This document shows positions 7,876 through 15,636 of a DNA stretch of 64,000 bases, piece by piece. A program made the position numbers and the translations under genes. The notes beneath the pieces are model-generated. The model worked only from the letters and a program-made list of their open reading frames with translations, had not been told where the DNA came from and did not search any database. The DNA lies in the NCBI GenBank assembly GCA_963721005.1, contig CAVRHR010000003.1, positions 310,001-374,000 on the forward strand, in the 5' to 3' direction. Source of the stretch: VAZQ01 sp963721005. GTDB taxonomy: Bacteria > Pseudomonadota > Alphaproteobacteria > Rhizobiales > Xanthobacteraceae. How positions within the stretch are numbered: position 1 is the first letter of the stretch; each line of letters opens with the position of its first letter.

Positions 7876-9207
7876 TCACGCCTTCACCCACGGCACGTCG
7901 CGCCCAAGCCGGCACAGGCGTACGAGCCCGAAGTGCCCGTAAAGGTGCGAGAGTGGATACGTCCCGCCCTTGCGTCGCCTGACCTTGTGCTTGAGGCGCA
8001 ACCACCGGCGCAACCGCCCAGCGGTGTAGTTGTCGATCGCCCGGTACGCCTTGTTGGCGGTGCCTACTTCGAAGTAGTTCGCCCATCCGCGCAGCGTGCG
8101 GTTCAACTTCTTCACCATCTGTGTGGTCTCTTGCCAAGTCCCCGATCGGACCGTCAGCGCGTGGGCGTTCTGGACCAGGCGCTTGATGCTCTTCCGCGAT
8201 GGCCGGTATCCCAGGTACGCCTTTCCGGTTCTCGCTGAATACATCCGCCCGAACGTGTACCCGAGGAAGTCGAACTCTCCGTCCGGCACCTTGCAGATTC
8301 GTGTCTTCTCCTCGTTGACCGTGAGCTTCAGCTTACCCATGATCTCGCGCAGTCGCTGCAATGCCTCTTCGGCTTTGCCCTTCCGGCACAGGATCACGAG
8401 GTCGTCGGCGTAGGTCACGATGCGAGAGCCGAGGCTTCGCTCTAGCCCGAGCATCTTCCATCCCAGCACGAACCGGCGCATGTACAGATTCGCCAGCAGT
8501 GGCGAGATGGGTGAGCCTTGCGGAATGCCGCGCCGGTTGTCCCGGGCCTCGGTCGTGCGTGTCTTCCGTCCTCGATCGTCGGTTTCTTCCACGGGGCAGT
8601 CCAGCCACATCTTGATCAGATGCAGCACGCGCCGATCAACAATCCGGCGCGCCACCGACTTTAGAAGGTCGGCATGCGGAATGCTCCCGAAGTAGTCCGC
8701 GAGGTCGGCGTCAACGACTTCCGGGTGGCCATGGTCGAGCAGCGCTCCCACCTCGACCACTGCCTGTTGCGCATTGCGTCCAGGACGGTAGGCGTATTGC
8801 TCTGGTGGAAGATCGGCTTCAAAGATCGGTTCCAGCACCAGCATCGCTGCCGTCATGCAGACCCGATCCCGCAAGGTCGAGATGCCCAGCGGCCTGAGCT
8901 TGCCGTTGGCCTTCGGTATATACACTCTTCTGATAGGGTCCGGTCGGTAAGTCTCCTGCCTGAGCGCAAGCGCCAGTTCGCCAAGCCACCGCTCCACCCC
9001 ATACGCCTCGATGTCCGCGAAGTCCTGACCGTCCACACCCGGTGCGCCCTTGTTGGAGCGGCACTGGGCATACCCATGGGCCAGGATGTCCTCACGGCTG
9101 ATCTTGTCGTATAGGGCGTAGAAACGATAGCCGACTTCTGCCTTCGCTTTCGCGTGCAACGCCATCTGCAGTTTCTGAACACTTTTCGGAGTTGATAGGT
9201 TACCCAA
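7876..9207 (-). CDS. ltrA: group II intron reverse transcriptase/maturase
   Basis: 443 residues. RT motifs are in order: a fingers region (KGAPGVDG near 53-60), IPKANGKLRPLGIS (97-110), AYRPGRNAQQAV (139-150), the RRGIPQGSPISPLLANL block (226-241), and the catalytic YADD at 266-269. LGYTFGR and a basic maturase (X) domain with LRGWANYF follow. The C-terminus (RLGRDVPWVKA) has no HNH endonuclease domain, so mobility would rely on reverse splicing into single-stranded or replicating DNA. It encodes the protein that splices and mobilises the surrounding intron. Full length, no frameshift. Confidence 0.93.
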   Translation of the reverse strand: MGNLSTPKSVQKLQMALHAKAKAEVGYRFYALYDKISREDILAHGYAQCRSNKGAPGVDGQDFADIEAYGVERWLGELALALRQETYRPDPIRRVYIPKANGKLRPLGISTLRDRVCMTAAMLVLEPIFEADLPPEQYAYRPGRNAQQAVVEVGALLDHGHPEVVDADLADYFGSIPHADLLKSVARRIVDRRVLHLIKMWLDCPVEETDDRGRKTRTTEARDNRRGIPQGSPISPLLANLYMRRFVLGWKMLGLERSLGSRIVTYADDLVILCRKGKAEEALQRLREIMGKLKLTVNEEKTRICKVPDGEFDFLGYTFGRMYSARTGKAYLGYRPSRKSIKRLVQNAHALTVRSGTWQETTQMVKKLNRTLRGWANYFEVGTANKAYRAIDNYTAGRLRRWLRLKHKVRRRKGGTYPLSHLYGHFGLVRLCRLGRDVPWVKA

Positions 9208-9731
9208 TCTCCATGTCCCTCACTACGTAGTGCGTTCGTCTTGAACTGAGGTCCCGTCCCTCCGCCGGCATTACCCGGCTTCATCGGTACAATGAACCTC
9301 TCCGACTCCCCAGGGCGCCCGTCCTGTCCCTCGCGGGCATTCGGTTGGTCATCCTGACCACGCCTTGGGGTCTCCCGTGTTGCGCACGCTTTCCTTGTGT
9401 ACATGCTGTCGCCACTACCCCGGCACAGCGACTGGGAGCACTGCTTCGCCCACCTTCCCCAGTCGTGTCAGCCTTCCCCGATATGGCAGTCAGGTCGGCC
9501 TGTGCATTGTCCTTTTCGAGGCTTGCTCGGCGTTCACTCGCATTACGGCCTGCACACTCGCGCTGTCACCGTATATCGTGACACGCTAACCGAAGGCTTC
9601 AGCCACTTCGTTACCTCCATGACTGCTACGGTTGCTTCCGGCTGGAGCGGTTGCCGGGTGGGATTTGCACCCACTGGAAAGCGCCGCCTTTGCACGGCGC
9701 ACGCCAATAGCGGACAATTTGAATTATGTCT

Positions 9732-10352
9732 TTAGCTGAAAAAATCGCGGACGCCTGTCAACGCGAACTGCACGCCCATAGCGAGAACGATCAATCCCAT
9801 AAGCCGCGTCACCATGTCGTGCAGCAGGGTGCCTGCGCCACTTGTGCGAGGGCCGCCGCGAGCAACAAGCCCCATAGCAACCCACATTACGGCCACGGCT
9901 ACCGCGACTGCTACGAGTGCAGTGACTGGCAGCGCCAGCTTCGCATGCGCAACAGCGAGCGTGATGACTCCGGTAATCGTGCCTGGGCTTGCCGCGAACA
10001 AGATCACCGGCGTCAGCGACCGTTTCTCGGCAGCGCCATCCTTCGAGGGGTCTCTGGCCTGCGGAGAATTGCCGCGCAACATGGAGAATCCGATCCAGGT
10101 CAGCACACCTCCGCCGGCAGTCGAAAAGGCGTCGAGCGAGACGCCGAAGATTTGCAGCAATCTCGCTCCCGCAAGTGCTGCTACGAGCAGAATGACTAGC
10201 ACGGCCAGCGCCGCCTTGGTGGCATCAATTATTCGGACGGCGCGCGTCTGACCGGCCTCGATCTGCGCGAACATGACCCCGCAGATCAAAGGATTTACCA
10301 GTGAAAGAACCGTTACAATCGCTTGAAGGTGCTGTTCCATCCGTGTGAGCAT
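9732..10352 (-). CDS. MarC-family integral membrane protein
   Basis: About 206 residues with six predicted membrane spans. The MarC/UPF0056 pattern is present: an N-terminal AIVTVLSLVNPL..GVMF, a central GVLTWIGFSMLRG followed by a charged loop, then TPVILFAASPGTIT and C-terminal spans (LMGLIVLAMGVQFAL). A second ATG four codons in (10340) may be the real start. The function of MarC proteins is unsettled; they are inner-membrane proteins once linked to multidrug resistance. It lies 88 bases downstream of the aquaporin gene on the same strand, so the two may be co-transcribed. Its 5' three quarters are duplicated at 6681. Confidence 0.8.
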   Translation of the reverse strand: MLTRMEQHLQAIVTVLSLVNPLICGVMFAQIEAGQTRAVRIIDATKAALAVLVILLVAALAGARLLQIFGVSLDAFSTAGGGVLTWIGFSMLRGNSPQARDPSKDGAAEKRSLTPVILFAASPGTITGVITLAVAHAKLALPVTALVAVAVAVAVMWVAMGLVARGGPRTSGAGTLLHDMVTRLMGLIVLAMGVQFALTGVRDFFS

Positions 10353-10671
10353 TCAATAGCGTTGCGCCACAGGCCTTGCCGATCCAAGTGTGAGATCCCT
10401 TATACACAATTGCCACAAGCGACCGGCTCTTAGCCTGCCCTCACTCCTTCTCCGGGTGCTCGACTTCGGTGAAAAGGCTTCCCTGTGCCGCACCTGAGCC
10501 TGCGCGGCCGCCGCCGGCACCGCGGAGCACCCATGCTGCACCCACTGCGAGAACTGCACCCACGAGTGGGCCTGCGACATACACCCAGTAGCTCGTGAAG
10601 TCGGTTGCCACTAAATTCGGGCCGAACGTGCGCGCGGGGTTCATCGACGCTCCCGAGATAGGGCTCCCCCA
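9892..10671. repeat. 780-bp duplicated segment, copy 2
   Basis: The counterpart of 6681-7460. Here the flanking coding sequences are complete on both sides (MarC to the left, aquaporin to the right), so this copy is in the ancestral setting and the other is the derived fragment. Confidence 0.85.
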
Positions 10672-11250
10672 CAGCCCAGCGAGCGCAATGTACGCGCCGA
10701 CGCCGATCGCGCCGAAGATCCCGATGTTCTGGGCGCCGGACGCGGTGCCGAGAATGACACTGACGAGACCGAGGGTCAGCACGGCCTCCATCAGGAACGC
10801 ATCCGACGCGGAGTATCCGGACGCGGGATAATTCGACCCGTAGCTGGCCGACACGTTGATCACCGCGTGCAGGAACAGTGCCGCGAGCGTCGCGCCGATC
10901 AACTGCACGACGATGTATCCTGGCACGCGACGCCATGGGAAGTCGCCACGCAGCGTGAACGCGATACTGACCGCGGGATTGAGGTGAGCGCCAGACACCT
11001 TGCCCATGAAGAGGATGATCGCCATCACCATCAGACCGGGTGCGACGACCGCAGCCGCACGGCTGATCGTGCCGGGAAAGGCCTGCCCCATCATGCCGCC
11101 ACCGGCGGCGACGAGGACGAGGAAGAACGTTCCGAGCAGCTCCGAGAAGAGGCGGCGCCACTCTTGGCTCGGATCGTGGAAGTCGTTCAGGGACGCGACG
11201 AACTCGTGATTCAGATGGCTCAGTGTTCCGTCGGCCTCAGCATGTGCCAT
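10441..11250 (-). CDS. aquaporin (MIP family channel)
   Basis: 269 residues. A roughly 30-residue hydrophilic N-terminal extension precedes the six-span MIP core. Both NPA boxes are present: HLNPAVS (about 90-96) and SMNPARTFGP (about 202-211), with the conserved Arg after the second box. It passes water or small neutral solutes across the inner membrane; whether it is an AqpZ-type water channel or a glycerol channel cannot be settled here. It is followed by the MarC gene. The ATG at 11250 has AGAAAGAGCAGC before it. Confidence 0.9.
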   Translation of the reverse strand: MAHAEADGTLSHLNHEFVASLNDFHDPSQEWRRLFSELLGTFFLVLVAAGGGMMGQAFPGTISRAAAVVAPGLMVMAIILFMGKVSGAHLNPAVSIAFTLRGDFPWRRVPGYIVVQLIGATLAALFLHAVINVSASYGSNYPASGYSASDAFLMEAVLTLGLVSVILGTASGAQNIGIFGAIGVGAYIALAGLWGSPISGASMNPARTFGPNLVATDFTSYWVYVAGPLVGAVLAVGAAWVLRGAGGGRAGSGAAQGSLFTEVEHPEKE

Positions 11251-11637
11251 GAGCTGCTCTTTCTGCTAGTCGATGCCGCTGTCCCGTTAGCCCTCTCGCA
11301 CCAGGCCAGCACGGCTCGTCGGGTCCTCGGCGCGCTTGCTGATTCTCGCGCAGGATGCGCATGCCTTCAATCCTCCAAGACGGGGCCACACCAGCCGGGC
11401 AGGTAACTTGCCTCCTCGTGTTTTTGCCAGTTCTAGGGCTTGCTTCGACGTTGCAGAACGTCGCCGTCACGTCGGGTTGGCCCCCATCAGCGGACATTCC
11501 AATGGGGTTCATCGAATGTCGCAGATGAGCCACAAGCAGACTACTGACCGGCGGACGTATCGCTCTGATCGTTGAATCAATTTTCCGCATTTGCATAGCG
11601 CGTCGCTTTACCCTGGCGCGATTTATCTGTGCGGCAA
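11251..11637. other. intergenic, no gene recognised
   Basis: Reading frames here lack protein character. Part of the stretch (about 11440-11540) resembles the low-complexity intergenic sequences scattered through Bradyrhizobium-type genomes, but I cannot assign it to an element. It ends with the FixK box before the phosphoesterase gene. Confidence 0.3.
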
Positions 11638-11651
11638 TTGATCTGCATCAA
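11638..11651. promoter_or_regulatory. FixK/FnrN (anaerobox) site
   Basis: TTGATCTGCATCAA is a perfect TTGAT-N4-ATCAA site. It lies 95 bases upstream of the ATG of the Tat-exported phosphoesterase at 11746 and no other gene start is nearer. It suggests induction of that gene under low oxygen. Inferred from the motif. Confidence 0.7.
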
Positions 11652-11745
11652 ATTCCTCCCATGGCGCGCTGATAAACGGGTTGGATGCTGGACTTCCCGC
11701 AACCGGCGCGCGCATAACCTTGCGATTTTCCAGACGGAGCCGAGC

Positions 11746-13062
11746 ATGTCTGCAAATCATTCTTTCTCCAACGTCAGTCGTCGTGCCCTGCTCCTGTCCA
11801 GTGCGCTTCTTCCCATCTCTGCGCCGGCAGTCGCGCAACAGATTTCGAGCCCCAATAATTCTGGGTTTTCATTTGCGGCCTGCGGTGACACACGGCCGAT
11901 GATGTATCTGCCCCAAAATTCCGGTCAACCGGACCTCGTTAAGTTGTTCGTCGAAATGTTCGGTCTGGCTATGCCCGAGAAAGTCGCGGAGGAAGTGGTC
12001 AAACGGGATGTAAGGATGATCTTCGATCCAGCCACCAAGGAACTTGTCGAGATCGTCATGCCGTTCATAACCAAGACCGAGGTCATGACGTCATCGGTGG
12101 ATAAGGGCTGGGTGACAGAAGCCTCGGTGGAAGATGTAAAACTGCTTCCCGGAGTACGTCGAACAATGTTCCGGCTGCAGGGCGGCGAGTGGGTGGCGCG
12201 CGAAATCGTCAAGGATGTTCAGTCCGGTCGCGCCAAATTCGTAGTCAACAGCGGTGACGTTGTCTGGTGGGGAAATCAGGGCCTGACGCCCGAGGACAGT
12301 CCCTATTGGAAGCGCGTGAACGACACCATGCTCAAACAACTGCCCCCACCCGATGATGAGATGCGCGCGGCAGGGCTCGACGGACGTTGGTTCATTGGGG
12401 TCGGCAATCACGAGGTGTGGGGTGATCCTAAAATCCAGGGCACGCTGTCAACGGTGCCCTATCTGACGAAACTCGGCGTGACGCCGGAACGGCTCATATA
12501 CAAATTCGACTTCAAGGGCGCCCGCTTCATCTTCTTGTGGAGCGGAAAGTACGACTATCGGTCCCCGTCGATGTGGGATGCTGATCGGCCGAAGTACGCG
12601 GAACAGATGAAGCAGCTGCAGCAATGGATGGACGAAGCGAAGGCTCAGGGCATAATCAAAACCTTCATCACATTCCACTATCCGGTGTTTTGCCGCGCCG
12701 GTATGGGGCCTGTTCCGGAGCCCGACAACCCACACAAGGTGATCGCGGCCTATGCCAAGGACATGGAGGTGGTCGTATTCAACGGGCATGTCCACACCAC
12801 TGAGATGTACAACGTCGATGGCGTCAAATACTTGGTGCTCGGCGGTGGCGGGGCAGAGCAGGACCCCATCCTTCCGGGCCGTACCAGCATCAAAGTGCCT
12901 GCGGACTATCCGCCCGACCTCTACTGGAAAGGCCAGGCCCCCAAAGAGGATTACAACTACGTCCTTGTGGATGTTGTACCCGGCGGGAAAACTAGATTTA
13001 CACTTAATCGTTTCCGTCCGTGGTCAGCCGAGCCGTTCGCCACCGTGGAGTTATTCGCGTAA
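11746..13062 (+). CDS. Tat-exported metallophosphoesterase
   Basis: 438 residues from an ATG with CGGAG upstream. The N-terminus SNVSRRALLLSSALLPISAP is a twin-arginine signal peptide, so the enzyme folds and probably loads metal in the cytoplasm before export. Metallophosphoesterase motifs follow in order: ACGDTRP, VNSGDVVWWGN, GVGNHEVWG, ITFHYPVF and FNGHVHTTEM. These are the metal-binding Asp, Asn and His residues of calcineurin-like hydrolases. The substrate is unknown; export points to an extracellular phosphate ester. An upstream in-frame ATG (11629) overlaps the FixK box and is unlikely. Two small membrane proteins follow. Confidence 0.85.
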   Translation: MSANHSFSNVSRRALLLSSALLPISAPAVAQQISSPNNSGFSFAACGDTRPMMYLPQNSGQPDLVKLFVEMFGLAMPEKVAEEVVKRDVRMIFDPATKELVEIVMPFITKTEVMTSSVDKGWVTEASVEDVKLLPGVRRTMFRLQGGEWVAREIVKDVQSGRAKFVVNSGDVVWWGNQGLTPEDSPYWKRVNDTMLKQLPPPDDEMRAAGLDGRWFIGVGNHEVWGDPKIQGTLSTVPYLTKLGVTPERLIYKFDFKGARFIFLWSGKYDYRSPSMWDADRPKYAEQMKQLQQWMDEAKAQGIIKTFITFHYPVFCRAGMGPVPEPDNPHKVIAAYAKDMEVVVFNGHVHTTEMYNVDGVKYLVLGGGGAEQDPILPGRTSIKVPADYPPDLYWKGQAPKEDYNYVLVDVVPGGKTRFTLNRFRPWSAEPFATVELFA

Positions 13063-13094
13063 ATCTGCCACACAGGTCCAGTAGATCGGCACTC

Positions 13095-13559
13095 ATGGCG
13101 ACGGCGCTTGTGATTATTCATGGTCTAGTCGCAGTCGCGTTGCTCGGCGCGATTACACATCAGACGTTGGCGACATGGGCACCAGTCGGCGACCAGCCCG
13201 CCACTTTCTTCGCCCGCTTCCGCGCTGCCAAACCGGCTGCGTTCGTCAACGCCATTGTCGTTCTGTACGAGCTGTCGGCGCTGCTCGGCGCTGTCTTGTA
13301 TCTCTACTTCAAGATCGACATCGGGCCGGACCTCGAACGCGATCATCACTGGCAAGCTATCGGCTTCTTCGATCTAAAGGAAGATTTCGTTGCCATCGGC
13401 GCGGGGATGCTACCGGCCTATTGGGTCTGCTGGCGACGACCCCTTGTCGATGAACCCTCGCGGACACGAGCCGCCTTAACCGCTGTCCTTGCGTTCATTG
13501 TCTGGTGGGGTTTTCTGGTTGGTCACGTCATGAACAACATCAGGGGCTTTGGCTCATGA
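13095..13559 (+). CDS. four-span membrane protein, unknown function
   Basis: 154 residues with hydrophobic spans near 4-24 (LVIIHGLVAVALLGAITHQT), 50-72, 98-112 and 130-150 (VLAFIVWWGFLVGHVMNNI). Conserved-looking motifs are THQTLATW and GHVMNNIRGF. I recall similar short membrane proteins in many proteobacteria, often with a second small membrane protein, but no function is established to my knowledge. The stop overlaps the next start (ATGA), so the two are translationally coupled. It begins 33 bases after the phosphoesterase. Confidence 0.7.
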   Translation: MATALVIIHGLVAVALLGAITHQTLATWAPVGDQPATFFARFRAAKPAAFVNAIVVLYELSALLGAVLYLYFKIDIGPDLERDHHWQAIGFFDLKEDFVAIGAGMLPAYWVCWRRPLVDEPSRTRAALTAVLAFIVWWGFLVGHVMNNIRGFGS

Positions 13560-13921
13560 GGTCTCACATAGCGTTCCGCAGGTTCGCGTTCGCATTCGCA
13601 ACCGCCTTCGCAGTCCTTTACGCCCTTGTGCGGGCGAAAGGTCTGGCGTTGTTCACCTTCTATCCGACGCTCGGTGTCGTTCTCGTGGGCTTGCATCGGT
13701 CCCGCGATGTCGCTGACCCAGCACTCGAGTTTCTCGCTCCCGAAATGTACTGGTACGGCTGGACCGCCACGGCGGCGACAGGGGCGCTTTTGTTTGCATT
13801 TATTGCCGCGCTGCTACCCGACCTATGGACGCGCTGGTTCTGGCCTGGGGTTTTGTGGGTGACCCCGGTCTTAACGATGATCGCGTGCGCTTACCTGACA
13901 ATTCCTTGGTTTCGACAGTAG
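13556..13921 (+). CDS. small membrane protein, coupled partner
   Basis: 121 residues, four predicted spans (FAFATAFAVLYALV, LALFTFYPTLGVVLVGL, TATAATGALLFAFIAALLP, VLWVTPVLTMIACAYLTI). The start ATG overlaps the previous stop codon by the sequence ATGA. No family was recognised. The coupling and similar size suggest that the two proteins form a complex in the inner membrane. Downstream lies a dispersed repeat. Confidence 0.65.
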   Translation: MRSHIAFRRFAFAFATAFAVLYALVRAKGLALFTFYPTLGVVLVGLHRSRDVADPALEFLAPEMYWYGWTATAATGALLFAFIAALLPDLWTRWFWPGVLWVTPVLTMIACAYLTIPWFRQ

Positions 13922-13975
13922 CCAGACCACACGAGCCCACGGATCGATGCGTGATCGAGGAAGTGATTGATGTCC

Positions 13976-14085
13976 GCTCCGGGTCAAAACCCGAAAGTCT
14001 CAAAGTGAGAATATGTTTTCCGCTCTACCCCAGTAACCGGACTCTGTCGAAGTCGGCCGGCACTTCCGGGTCGGGCCAACTGCAA
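13976..14085. repeat. dispersed intergenic repeat, copy B
   Basis: Second copy of the element at 7614, in the same orientation (ATGTTTTCCGCTCT core, GGCACTTCCGG end). It is followed by sequence of the type that commonly trails such repeats in Bradyrhizobium-like genomes (CACCGCAGCAAAAGCTTCAT). The stretch 13922-14279 has no gene besides this repeat. Confidence 0.55.
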
Positions 14086-14279
14086 ATTCATGCACCGCAG
14101 CAAAAGCTTCATCACTCGATAACCTCGTCGGCGGTGCCGAGCAGCGGCGGCGATGCCATGACCTCGCCTAGAGCCACTTCGATCACAACCAGCGCTTACC
14201 ATCCTAAAGGCCGGTCCGCGTGGACTTGCACGGCGACTGCGCACGAGTATGCTATTGAGCAACGGGGGACTGGGGTCGG

Positions 14280-15011
14280 ATGCGGCGGGGGCTGCTCTCT
14301 ATTCTAATTCTGATGTCCGCGCTCTGCCGGAGCGAGGCGGGATGCATCGATCCTGCCAAGTTTGTTCGGTCTACGGGGAGCATTACGCGATACTTCGATG
14401 AAAACGACAAGGAGGCGCGGCCCGGCGTGCTTGGTATGAGCGGCTCTGGCTGGTTTCTTTCTCCGACGTCGATGGTGACCGTCGAGCACGTTGCCGCCTC
14501 CATAAATCTTTCAGGCCATAGCTGGAGGCAGGTCGAGATTTGGACAGGGGAGAACAAACAGTCGATCGCCGTGCGAGTTCGCGGCCTGGTGGGTTCGCAT
14601 ACCGAAAGAATCGCCGTGCTAGAATTGCAGACAGCATTTCCGGATGCGCAAGGGTTGCAGCCGCGAGCGGAGCCTCTTGTTCCTGAAGAACCCGTCGTAA
14701 GCCTCGCTTATCCCGAGGAGCACTTGCGTGTTGCAACTGGTCAATTCGTGCAGTACGGCGACGGCGACAAGTTCGCAGGTATGGCGCTGCTCGAAATGTA
14801 CGACGGAAACGACCGCCTCGCGCTCGATCACGGCTCTTCCGGAGCGCCAGTGCTTGATTGCGCGGGCCGCGCGGTCGCGGTTGTCAGCAAGCTTTTCGTA
14901 TCGACCATTTATTTCATGTCACAAGCGATACGAATCCCTACGGGCTGGGGAAGCCCTAACGTCATTTCGTTGCCCGTCGAAGCGCTGAGGGATTTCACCC
15001 GCGCCGAATGA
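14280..15011 (+). CDS. trypsin-like serine protease homologue
   Basis: 243 residues with a short signal peptide (LLSILILMSALCRSEA). The chymotrypsin-fold landmarks are GSGWFLSPTSMVTVEHVAA (His70) and DHGSSGAPVLD (Ser187, matching GNSGGP). Where the catalytic Asp normally precedes 'IA.L.L' the sequence is HTERIAVLEL, so Arg110 stands in for Asp. It may be a pseudoprotease or use another acid. Secreted or periplasmic. GGGGGACTGGGG upstream of the ATG serves as a binding site. The next gene is convergent. Confidence 0.7.
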   Translation: MRRGLLSILILMSALCRSEAGCIDPAKFVRSTGSITRYFDENDKEARPGVLGMSGSGWFLSPTSMVTVEHVAASINLSGHSWRQVEIWTGENKQSIAVRVRGLVGSHTERIAVLELQTAFPDAQGLQPRAEPLVPEEPVVSLAYPEEHLRVATGQFVQYGDGDKFAGMALLEMYDGNDRLALDHGSSGAPVLDCAGRAVAVVSKLFVSTIYFMSQAIRIPTGWGSPNVISLPVEALRDFTRAE

Positions 15012-15033
15012 TCCGGGCCTGCACTTGCGGATG

Positions 15034-15441
15034 CTATTCCTGCCCCATGCTGGGGAACGTGACGCCGGTAATCTTGCCGTTGTCGTCAAAGCCGATGAGC
15101 AGGCTCAATGCATCGCCCCGCTGCAGGAAGAGCTTTACAACGTAAAAGGTTTGATCTTGTATCCTTCGGTTTTGAGCGATTTCGTCGCCAGTCGCTGGCC
15201 CATATGACTTGAGGTGCCGCAACATCTCTTCCACCGAGTCGTCGGTCAAGTTTTCGCTGAGAGCACTTGTCATTTGCGTTCGGTCGATTTGACCGTCTTG
15301 CAGCCGCTTGAACCAGTCCAGCGCGAAGCTTTTCACACTGTCGGCCGATCGCGGATCGACCGGTGGCGTTTGCCCGCCGTGGGCGAGGGAGCCGCTGAAC
15401 AGCGCCGCGACCAGCGCGGCACTTGTCAAAATCCGATTCAT
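15034..15441 (-). CDS. exported hypothetical protein
   Basis: 135 residues. A signal peptide (ILTSAALVAALFSGSLAHG) is followed by a mature alpha+beta protein (SFALDWFKRLQDGQIDRTQM, FYVVKLFLQRGDALSLLIGF, NGKITGVTFPS). The alternation of two helices and long strands ending 'DDNGKI.G' resembles DUF3887/NTF2-like exported proteins, but the match is weak. GGAGGG precedes the ATG. Convergent with the protease homologue; no operon partner. Confidence 0.6.
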   Translation of the reverse strand: MNRILTSAALVAALFSGSLAHGGQTPPVDPRSADSVKSFALDWFKRLQDGQIDRTQMTSALSENLTDDSVEEMLRHLKSYGPATGDEIAQNRRIQDQTFYVVKLFLQRGDALSLLIGFDDNGKITGVTFPSMGQE

Positions 15442-15636
15442 GTATTCCCTCCGTCTTGTTTCGTCTGCTTTCTCAGCTAGAGCCCTGAAGGACCTCCGCC
15501 ATCGCGGAAAGGAGTGATCACGGCGCCGGGAGACCGACCCCGACCTGATGAACGAGCGGGCACGACCGTGTTCGGATCGCGCCCGCCGTCATATTGGTGG
15601 CTCACCATCGCACTTGGTTGCCAGAAGACGGAGTTC

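Larger units (their letters stand above)
7729..9702 (-). mobile_element. group II intron with reverse transcriptase
   Basis: Read on the minus strand, the element starts with GTGCGCC at 9702 (group II 5' consensus GUGYG), has about 495 bases of GC-rich structured RNA, an intron-encoded reverse transcriptase, and a domain V hairpin at 7862-7830. The 3' end is placed at an AC just before the flanking repeat, but this is uncertain by several tens of bases. It lies downstream of the MarC gene's stop codon, in intergenic DNA, as is common for bacterial group II introns. With intact RT and domain V it may be mobile. Confidence 0.7.
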
